Of a DNA stretch of 64,000 nt, positions 55,601 through 64,000 are shown piece after piece. Each line of letters opens with the position of its first letter. The stretch's first letter is position 1. The position numbers and the translations under genes were made by a program. Origin of the DNA: Hymenochaete sp. R1 (lineage: Eukaryota > Basidiomycota > Agaricomycetes > Hymenochaetales > Hymenochaetaceae); NCBI GenBank assembly GCA_019400425.1, contig JAFREE010000002.1, positions 248,001 to 312,000 of the forward strand, in the 5' to 3' direction. Below the pieces are notes generated by a model that saw only the letters and a program-made list of their open reading frames with translations, was not told the origin of the DNA and ran no database searches.

Positions 55601-58600
55601 TCTTACATTGGCAAACAGCTGCTATCCGATTTTCTCGATGTCTTAACCAACGACTCTCATGTGACGCAGCTGAATTCCTATTGTGGGTTTGGATTGGTCA
55701 ACATGCATTCGAGCATGTCAATTGTCGACTTCTGCGAGACAATGGAAGTAGTGCACAACCTACTAAGCGAATGGCTCGATGAAGATGGCACAGAGGCAAC
55801 CGAAGAAGCAAATATAATGCGCTTCGAGCAGATGATGTTTAGTACTTGCAGGACCCTATCATGGCTCTTGACATCAGGTTCTAATGACGACAAGATACAG
55901 GTTCATTCGTCTACGCAAGATGCCATACGAAGGCTGATTGAAAAAATACAGATAATGCTGGAACGGCCTACAGAAGCAAAGAAGCACTTGGATGGCCGAT
56001 TATTCAGCATCATGTGGTTTACATGTGAGCTAATAACTCGGTCGAGTGTCCAAATAGCGCGATCAGGATTACATGTAGATTCTTCAGTCTGGAAACAGGC
56101 TCTCATTCTGATGTTTCGAGGACTTCTTCTCTACGGCCTTGACGGACCTATCGAAGCAATCGCAAACGATCTCTCGTCAAATAGCGTTTCTTTACGAGTT
56201 GCGGGCCTATGGATAGGAGCGTTGCATTCCGTGCCACGAATGGTCATGCTTCCAACTGGAGTGAATTCAGTCAGTGATACGTTTTGGTCCGTGTTACTTG
56301 AGGTCGTCAAGATAGATCGATATCTTTTTGGATCCGACGTCGAACTCAGCGAGAGATTATGGAAACTCATTTTTAGCCTTTCTGCTTTATCCCGTTTCTC
56401 AAGGCGTGGTGTCTGCACATCAGACACGCATTTGCCAATATGCTGGGACTTTGTTTCCTACGCATTGGACACAATTCGACTCACGGAGGAATCGGATAAA
56501 GACTCTACTTTGCCCCGTTCGAGTCTCAGAAAAAGGGACAAATACGTACGAATAATTGTGGCGCGTTGCTTCCTCCTCACTATGCGATGGAGTTGGCCAC
56601 TTCAAACAGCGCATTCAATGATAAAGAGGCTCATCGATATCTTCAGAAGTCGTTCTTTTGGAAATCTACTTGGAGAGAAACCAGATTTCCCTGCTTTTCT
56701 TCGTCACTACGACTTGACGTATCTTGATAGGCTCGACCACAGTGACACAGCATTTAGTTTGTTCCTAAAACTTGTAGTTCATGCTATCAAAAGCAATTCA
56801 GGCTCGAAGGAATCAGAACGGCGGGAGAAGTCGAGAATCACAAAACTTCTTTCTCTAGCCATTCCACTCAGCAAGGTCCCGTTCACCCGGTCCAACCCGC
56901 CCATTGGTGAAGAGTTATCTTTGCTTGTCAATCGATACACTGCGATCATAGCGGCAATCTTCGTCGAACCTACGGTAGAAAACCTGCGCATTCGTTTGAG
57001 TCGGGCTCGGCAGTACATTGATTTTCTCAATGCAGACGACCAAAGCCGCCAGGTATGCATCAGAGCGGTGATGTACACAGCCGTTCTCGCCAACCACTTG
57101 TTGTTGCCGCTGTCTGAGCCCCTAACGTGGCTTGTGGAGATAGGCGAAGCCCTTCTCACAGAGTTCAAAACCGGGAGTAGGGATTTGCTGGCAAGAACGG
57201 GCAGTGAACGTCAAGTACTTGAGTCGTCCCTTCGGCATGTACGGACTGCAATACAACTTCTTCTCGGATGTATCAGAAACATCATTGAACGACCCAGTTT
57301 TGGTGGTGTTTCTTCAGCGAGCGACCGATCTAGATATCCCGACGTGCGCTTGATCAAAGGAGGTAAGCAAGTATTCTTCGCAGAAGTGATTCTCCCTCAA
57401 TAGTGAAATTGCAGTGTGGATCAAGAAAGTTCTATCGATGAAGGATTTAACGAACGATGCTGAGACCCGACACCAAGTTCTGCTCTTAGTTAGTGCTTAC
57501 CTTGATGCTCGAGTCAAGGTTATCGGGGTTCCAAGTCGTCCAACGTCCTCCGCTCCTGCGGGAGAAAGCTCCGAGAGTCAGGATCTGTATGACGATATGG
57601 TTATTGACGCTGAACTGCTAGAGGCATTGGAGCGGAGTGAGGGGTTGGTCGCCAATGAGGTTTCGGAAGAGAGGCGAAAGAACAAGGAGAAGGATGTCGA
57701 AGTTGCTGAAGTGAGCTTTCTGTTTTCTACCAGATTTTTCTATTCATTTTTTTGCGTAGGCCATGAACAGTGAGATCGTCCCCAATGTGTTCCGCCTCCT
57801 TTTGCAGTATTTTCATGAATCGAGGGGAATGGAAACAAACGACGCGACGTTGGAAAGATTCTGGTTCAATGCAAATGACTGGATAGACTGCTGGGTTGGT
57901 TGCGCATCTATCGTTGTGAGAAACGGCCTGAGAGTAAGCATTATATTTGCGTATTTGTGATTGCCTATTAATCCGCCTCGGCCACACTAGGAGTGGGATC
58001 ATTACATGGACGTTGGACCACAGTCTTGGGGTGGTATCAGCGATTCGTTCTTCAGGAGGCGCGTTGCTCTTCGTTTCATGTATCGTGTACTCGTCTGCGA
58101 TCCAACTGCGTACAAGGTAAATCTTGGTCCCTCATTAAATCAATCAAGTCTAACTATTGACGTTTTTACAGGATGAACGCCCAACTTTCTTGCGAGTCTT
58201 TCTGGAGTCTCTTGTGGCGTTCAAAATAAGAATGGAACATGACTACGCATCTTTACTCCTGTCAATTGATGGGCTTCGGCACCCTCTGTTCGTCGACATC
58301 CCGCTAGAGAGGGGGTCGGCGAACGATGACTTCCGGATATTGAAGTCACAATTTCTTGAAATGAGGCTGAATGTCATTGATGGCTAGTTGTTTTAATCCG
58401 CTTTCTGATCGATCTGCCCTTAACTTTTGTACAGTCATCATAAGCAACCTAGACAAAGTCATCCGAAATAGTACTGAGGGCAGGATGACGTATAGAGTCG
58501 GGACTCTCATTGAATGCGTCGTGGCGATGCTATCGGCAATGCAAGACAATTGGAATGTGAGGCTATCATTATACTGCTTTTTATCCGACTTACAATGTTG

Positions 58601-58764
58601 TCAATCAGAGTCTTTCAGATCAAGGAGATGTTGAAAAGTATAGAGAGGTGTGTCAGGGCGCATTCGGGAGTATAAAGAAGCATCCTCACATTCGCGGCTT
58701 GTCTCGTCTTTCTGCGTACATATCTTGGGGATCATTGTTTGAGGTATCTGAAAGCGCTGTATAA
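52687..58764 (+). CDS. MUS7: MUS7/MMS22-type replication-fork repair protein
   Basis: Large scaffold of the Rtt101-Mms22 ubiquitin-ligase pathway that protects stalled replication forks, nuclear. Exons begin at 52687, 52875, 54089, 57415, 57760, 57991, 58172 and about 58371, and 58609; total near 1,900 residues. The first 1,000 residues are mostly disordered and Ser/Arg-rich, with the conserved box RRYSLRTREARQLNPYSIEK near residue 285 and SLIDRMLSRTRNPNKNYRF further on. The C-terminal half is helical, with EWDHYMDVGPQSWGGISDSF and RRRVALRFMYRVLVCDPTAY near the end. Exons 7 and 8 overlap in different frames around 58371-58387 with no usable intron; a single extra base in the GG at 58382-58383 would explain it. 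Otherwise complete. Name rests on the boxes, size and context. Confidence 0.82.
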
Positions 58765-59092
58765 TTACTTCATATATTTCAATTCGAATGTTGCCTGCCC
58801 GTACCTTCATCCCCGGTACGGAGCCTCTCTTTGACCTCAAATAAAAGTTGAAGCATGCCGAATTGGGTAAGAATGAGTCGTCGACATTTTTGTTTGTGGC
58901 ATTCCGCGCGCGATCCCAACCTCCTCAGAGTCTCAGATCAAACTCGAACGCGGCGCCGCCATTCCAACTTAGCAACACGTCACTACCCGACACATAATGA
59001 CACATCCCTTCCCTCCTCCCCCCACATACTCAAACTCACATAAAAACGCATGTCATCGTGTTTCGTTTCTCCCTTCCAACAAATTCTTCAAG
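58765..59092. other. Promoter region of the DUF1295 gene
   Basis: About 330 bp between plus-strand genes; C/T-rich near 59005-59080. No element recognised. Confidence 0.45.
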
Positions 59093-60628
59093 ATGGCTTC
59101 GGTGCATGCCCTAGACAAATATTATCTTGTTCTAACACTGCTAGTGACCATTGGTTACCAAGCCACGGGCTTCTTCATTGCGTGGACTCTGCAGGTAAGC
59201 CGGTCTTCAAGTTATATCTTCTCAGTTGCTGAGCGTTAAATTCCTACCCCAAGTTTGACAAAATTACGGACTTCACAGGAGGTAATGTACTTTAGATGCT
59301 CGGACTTGGTTGAAGCTGAAAGCTTTTGTTATACAGGATCCAATTTCTTTCTCCTAGGTGTGAAATATTGGCTCTGCAATATGCGAACGAGCTGACACCA
59401 CCGATACTTTAGCTATATTGACTTTATGTATCGGAAATACATTCTATGCCCGGAATATTGTTGTTAGTATACTTGTGATGGTTTGGGCTTCTAGGCTGGC
59501 AGGTACGAACTCACTTACCAACAGTTTTATTCCCATGACTCGAACTCGAATGTATTCAGGTTTTCTGCTATTCCGAGTTCTTAAAACGGGTGGTGACACT
59601 CGTTTTGACGATATTCGTTCTCATTTCTTCAAGTTCATGGGTATGTGGTTCATATTTATGTTCTGTGTCAGTGGGGTTTATTTAATATCAACACCAGGAT
59701 TCTGGGTCGGCCAAATTATTTGGGTACGTGTGGCGTACCAGAAGCTTCTCCAGCCGGTAACATGTCTTACACTTCTCTCCTCTACAGATTTGGACTGTGT
59801 CACTTCCCTTGACCATCCTTAACTCACCTGCTGTCTCAGACCCGAGGCTGGGAGGTGTTAACCCACCCTTTGGACGAGCACTGGACATCATTGGTATTAT
59901 TTTCTGGGCAACAGGTTGGATTATAGAGTCCACTGCAGACATTCAAAAGGTATAAAATATAAACAAAGTTTCGAAAATCATAGGGTTTCCTTTTCATTTT
60001 CATCTTCATAGTATCGCTTTAAGTCGTCCAATCCCCCAAAGGGTCAGCCCCCCTCTGTAAGTTGCTGTTTCCACACAGTGATACCCACGTTTATTTATTC
60101 TGTCTAGTTTGGTGTTTGGGGATGGTCTCGGCATCCACCATATTTCGGAGAAATTCTCTGCTGGTGGGGAATTTGGATGCTTTGTCTCAGTCCTTCTGCG
60201 AATGGGGACCCTACCTCATCGGTGAGGAGCGCTCAGTACGGGTCCATCGTCTCACCTCTATTCACCACCGTGTAAGTTTTTTGATTCTCGACAACGAGTT
60301 TTTTTTATCTTATAACCTCAATCACAGGCTGCTTTTGTTCGCGTCGGGAGTCCCCACCGCAGAGAAACCGACAGCGAAGAAGTTTTACCTATTGGCAAAC
60401 GGCCCCAACGTAAAGGAAGAACATCGAGACGCATGGTCTAAATACAAGGAATACCTCAAGTCCACAAGCATCTTGATCCCCGTACCACCGGTACTATATA
60501 GACCACTTCCCGCGATCATCAAGAAGACGATCTTTCTTGATTTTCCCATGTACGAATTTGATGAGGTACTGGATGGAGAGGCAGCGTTGACTGAGGCGGA
60601 GGAACGCGAGAACATGAATAATGCATAA
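59093..60628 (+). CDS. DUF1295 (steroid-reductase-like) membrane protein
   Basis: Integral membrane enzyme of the DUF1295 / 3-oxo-5-alpha-steroid dehydrogenase-like superfamily. Eight or more introns close in phase. The N-terminal part is hydrophobic (YYLVLTLLVTIGYQATGFFI, then FFLLAILTLCIGNTFYARNI). SRLAG-FLLFRVLKTGGDTRF spans an intron, followed by IWTVSLPLTILNSPAVSD, ALDIIGIIFWATGWIIEST and ADIQKYRFKS. The family signature GVWGWSRHPPYFGEILCWWG is present near residue 240, followed by TSSVRSAQYGSIVSPLF. The C-terminal 100 residues are soluble, family-unusual and end ENMNNA. DUF1295 proteins reduce or methylate lipid substrates by analogy; the substrate is unknown. Start is the first ATG after a C/T-rich leader. 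Confidence 0.88.
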
Positions 60629-60954
60629 CTTATAAATTTTGCCTCAATTCTTCCTTTACTTAGATTGTAAGAACGCCTTGAGTTTAATGTATGTTACGCA
60701 ATATAGATCATAATCATGATGGCGCCGAAGAAATACCAATCGAAGGGTGTATCCTTTTTGTTTTGTTTGTTTGTGGCTTGTTATCCGGCTATCTAGAGAT
60801 CCGTTGAAGGTTGTTTGGCCACACACAAAAGACCACGAGCTGAATTGGCCTGAGCCTGAGATTATAACCGTGTGTTACCAACAGATGTACCTCTTTGCCA
60901 TTCCTCTATTCTTTCCTTCCTACCCCATTCTTATTGGCGTTCATACCTCATATT
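60629..60954. other. Intergenic region with possible leader exon
   Basis: 326 bp. ATG-initiated frames near 60717 (MMAPKKYQSK) followed by protein-like WPHTKDHELNWPEPEI at about 60820-60870 could be a small gene or a leader exon of the next gene. The evidence is too thin to call. Confidence 0.3.
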
Positions 60955-62851
60955 ATGTCCGTCGACCTGTCTGACCCAAACATATCGCGCGCTTACGATG
61001 ATATTATCAAGAACAAAGACGTTGATTGGTACGTTTGGTTCCGGCTTTCGCATCCCAATTCAATAGGTCGTGCTCGTCACTCACAGGCTGATCGCCCCTT
61101 TCCTTGTCCTTCCAGGCTTCTGCTCACGTATGGAAATACACGCGATAGGCTGACGCTTCTCGCGAACGGGGCTGGTACATTTGAAGATATGTGCGATGCA
61201 GTGGCTCGTGTGTCCGAAGACATATACTTTGGCTTCTGCCGAGAGCGTGAGGGAGCTAATAATTACTTTGCGCTGATTGCATATGTACCGGACGGCATTT
61301 CTGGGGTCAGAAGAGGTGAGCTTTTGTCTAGTTGGTACGTGCTAATGATCTCAAAACTCATGAACTTAACATGGACTTTAGCGAGGGCGTTGGTGCACTC
61401 TCGAGCTGTGGGTACTAAGTTCAAGGTCCGTAACTCAACATCTTATTATATTGAGACGCTTTTGAGTTGTGAGGTCAAACTTAGGCCGCGAACATCTCCA
61501 TGAATGTTTCAAATCTGCAGAACCAGACAATCAACCAACTTCGCGAACGTCTGCAACTGGGTCCTTCATCTATACCTCGCCTGGCATCACAATCAGATGG
61601 AGTTGCTGCGCGCCCGGCTCGAAGAACTACTTCTACAACAATTGATGACGGTCGTCGTGCTGATCATGATGTCTTCCAACGAGCTCAAAGCCCAAGGCCG
61701 AGGGTGACGACCTCTGAACATATTGGACAGACCTCCTCTCCTTACATGCCAACTATCCCATCTGAATATCTTGAGGAAGGCCCTCCACCGATTCCTCCCA
61801 AGGACCAAAGGCAGGGACGGTCGAATTCAACTTTCGCAAGGAGCGTCTCCGCAGCACCGGATCTCTCAACGTCAAGACGTCGGGCCGGCAGCGTCTTTTC
61901 AGACACCGACGAAGTCGTGATACAGCCGGGTCGTTCCAGTTCGTTGAACCCACGAATGACCCCGCGTGTTGTCAGTCCGGACGAGAAGGCTCGATTGAGG
62001 CTCGAAGCACAAAAGCAGCGAGCCAAGGAGGAGCAGCAATGGCTCGAGGAAGAAGCTACACGTCAAGCCCGGTTGAAGCGAGAGAAGGAAGCTATGTTAC
62101 GGCAGGCTGCGAGAGAGGATGAGCTCCGGAAGTTGCGGCTTGAGGAGGAAAAGAGGCATGCACTTGCAGAACGGGCTCGTCGAGAGCAGGAAGCACAGCT
62201 AGAGGAGGAGCACAAACGCCAAGAGCTCGACACTAGGAGGCGACAGGAAAAGGAACGGCGCATGCTCCATGCGAAGAGACTGGAGGAGGAGAGGCAAGAA
62301 TCGGAGAGGTTGGCTGGAGAAGCTGCGCGAAGGCGGGAAGAGCGTCGTCGAGCGTCGGATGTCGTAAGGAAACAGCGGATGTCCGAAATCCAGGAGCGAT
62401 TTGCCATCGCTTTGAACTCTAATGAGAGTGCCGTATTACATTCGGGAAGCGTCTCAGTGCAGACTAGTGTCGCCATTAGCTGGAAGAGGCGCTATTTTGA
62501 GCTCACGGGAACGACCATGGCCTTCTATCGTGATTCCCAGGTGACTTCTTCGGATTGTTAAGTCTGAGCCGAACTCAATTCGATTATCTAGGACACTATG
62601 ACGCCAATGGATCTATTGATGTTGAGCGATGGCAGAGTTTCTGCCGTAATGGAACCTGGCGAGGGACACGAGGAACTTGAATCTATCTCGCATGCATTTG
62701 CAGTCGAGTTCAACGATGGAGAGAGTGCCTGGAGTATGTTCTGTGATACGGCAGAAAATAAGGTTCGTGCGCTCTCGCACTCACGAATCGTTTTCTAACA
62801 GAGTTACAGGATATTCTCATGAGCCTCATTTCAATGGTTGCGGGATTGTGA
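60955..62851 (+). CDS. ADF-H domain plus PH domain actin-associated protein
   Basis: Cytoskeletal or cortical protein. Six exons (60955-61028, 61116-61315, 61382-61425, 61485-62540, 62592-62762, 62810-62851), phases closed, about 528 residues. The N-terminal ADF/cofilin-homology domain (residues 1-125) contains SRAYDDIIKNKDVDW-LLLTYGN, RVSEDIYFGFCRERE, FALIAYVPDGISGVRRARALVHSRAV, typical of coactosin and Abp1-like domains. A linker follows with PPPIPPKDQR, an SH3-binding-type sequence. A long charged coiled coil of about 140 residues (EEQQWLEEEATRQARLKREKE...) comes next. The C-terminal PH domain starts SWKRRYFELTGTTMAFYRDSQ and ends in the last exon. This domain order suggests linking actin to membranes; partners are not visible. 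Confidence 0.88.
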
Positions 62852-63261
62852 GAAGTGAATTGTGCAGTCAGCAGATACCCATGCGCTTAGTCGGTCGTTG
62901 TAGTCAGAGATACCATCCTTTTCTGTTTCTTGTAGTAACCTTTTGGACGTTGGTACTATTCATTGGACCTTGTCGTTTCCTCTGTTACTAAGCTTTGTGA
63001 AACTTTCAATAAGAAAATTCTTTTTTCTCCAGTAAAATCTGCAGAATAATTCCAAGCTTTTAGTCCTGATCACGTAATACTGTGCATTAGTCATTTGCTT
63101 GCTCTGAGAAAAAAAATTGACGCGTTGTTGCGGGGAACATCTGCTCCTCACTCTCCCTTTTACCCCCATCATCAGAGTACACGACTCTCCCTCACACATC
63201 CCTTTACATACAATTTTTTCGAACAATCATCTTCCTTTGCCATCTTATAATACTTTTTAGC
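62852..63261. other. Intergenic and leader region of the DED1-type helicase
   Basis: About 410 bp. No gene; the last 100 bases are C/T-rich, as expected of a highly expressed fungal leader. Confidence 0.5.
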
Positions 63262-64000
63262 ATGTCAAATGGAATTGTAAACGGTGCAGACGATATCACA
63301 GCGCGTTTTGGTACGCTTTCCTCTCTTTATCCTCTTTGGCGCCCGCGTCTGATTGCACTCGTTCTAGCGTCGCTCGGTATCAACGGCACTCGCTCTGCTT
63401 ATGTTCCACCTCATATGAGGAACTCGCAGCAGGCTGCTCCACCACCACAAAACAACAGAGGGTCCGTACTTGCCTTGTTTATTTTTCTTCGTCAATAACA
63501 ATCCCTATCAGGAACGGCTGGAACGGTCCAAACGGCAACGTCAACCCCCGTGGCGGTTACGGCGGTGGCGGTTATGGCAGAGGTGGAGGAGGATATAACT
63601 CTGCCTTTGGAGGCCGTGGTGGAAGAGGAGGCGGAGGCTGGGACTCGCCTAGAGACAACAGCAGCTATGGTGGAGGCGGAGGACGCGGCGGCGGTGGCAT
63701 TGATGCCGGTCATTGGGTCGATGGCAAGCATGTTCCCGGCCAGCGCAATCCGCGCCTGGAGAAGGAACTTTTTGGCGACGCGGAGGATCCTTCGAAACAG
63801 CATACTGGCATCAACTTTGAAAAGTACGACGACATTCCCGTCGAGGCGACGGGCGCGGGCGTCCCCGAGCCCGTTAACGAATTCACGAACCCACCTTTAG
63901 ACAACGTCTTAATAGAAAACATACAGTTCTCTCGCTACACCACCCCGACTCCCGTTCAAAAGTATTCTATCCCAATCGTGGCCGCTGGTAGGGATTTGAT
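63262..64000 (+). CDS. DED1: DED1/DDX3-type DEAD-box RNA helicase (3' truncated by the window)
   Basis: ATP-dependent RNA helicase for translation initiation, cytoplasmic. Exons 63262-63310, 63368-63471 and 63512 to beyond the window end close in phase. The N-terminus has [10 protein letters not shown] (the DDX3/Ded1 YxPPHxR motif, near residue 26), then an RGG/Gly-rich domain ([20 protein letters not shown]), [46 protein letters not shown] and the Q-motif region [21 protein letters not shown]. Motif I and all later helicase motifs lie outside the window. Identity is clear from the order of the leader, RGG domain and Q-motif. Confidence 0.92.

Overview
The window looks like nuclear DNA of a mushroom-forming basidiomycete (Agaricomycetes). 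Nearly every gene is cut by short GT-AG introns of about 50-60 bases. There is a secreted multicopper laccase, an OPT peptide transporter with close to thirty introns, a DUF6533-like membrane protein and two Zn2Cys6 regulators. No rRNA, tRNA, CRISPR or bacterial-type signal was found. Gene models were built by hand from splice signals and remembered family motifs. Spans are firm where the text says all phases close; individual splice sites elsewhere are inference.

Left part (1-16.3 kb): the 3' end of an APN2-type AP endonuclease, an OPT transporter (+), a complete laccase (-), a gene-poor stretch of about 5 kb holding only protein-like scraps, then a conserved-type protein with a PP1-docking-like motif. 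Middle-left (16.3-25.5 kb): SAICAR synthetase (ADE1), a four-helix membrane protein and two low-complexity proteins rich in Ser or His, all in a pyrimidine-skewed, simple-sequence-rich landscape.

Centre (25.5-46.8 kb): a dense housekeeping block. It holds a kinesin-14 divergent from a dual-specificity phosphatase, SAGA subunit HFI1/ADA1 divergent from Mediator MED4, OHCU decarboxylase, a small unknown gene, the DUF6533-like gene, a Gfo/Idh/MocA dehydrogenase, TAF10, a Zn2Cys6 factor, Pol III subunit RPC4/RPC53 and an XPT1-like purine phosphoribosyltransferase. The HFI1-MED4 promoter is occupied by an 836-bp non-autonomous DNA transposon with 30-bp terminal inverted repeats, a perfect 8-bp target duplication and seven internal TATGTCCCT-type repeats. 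It is the most striking structure here.

Right part (46.8-64 kb): a mitoferrin (MRS3/4), an unrecognised three-exon gene, a second Zn2Cys6 factor, the very long MUS7/MMS22 replication-repair gene preceded by a perfect 10-bp inverted repeat carrying two MluI cell-cycle boxes, a DUF1295 membrane enzyme, an ADF-H plus PH actin protein, and the 5' part of a DED1-type RNA helicase that runs off the end.

Five otherwise intact genes each contain one place where the frame is off by a single base at or near a short run of identical bases. This may reflect residual assembly indels rather than decay.
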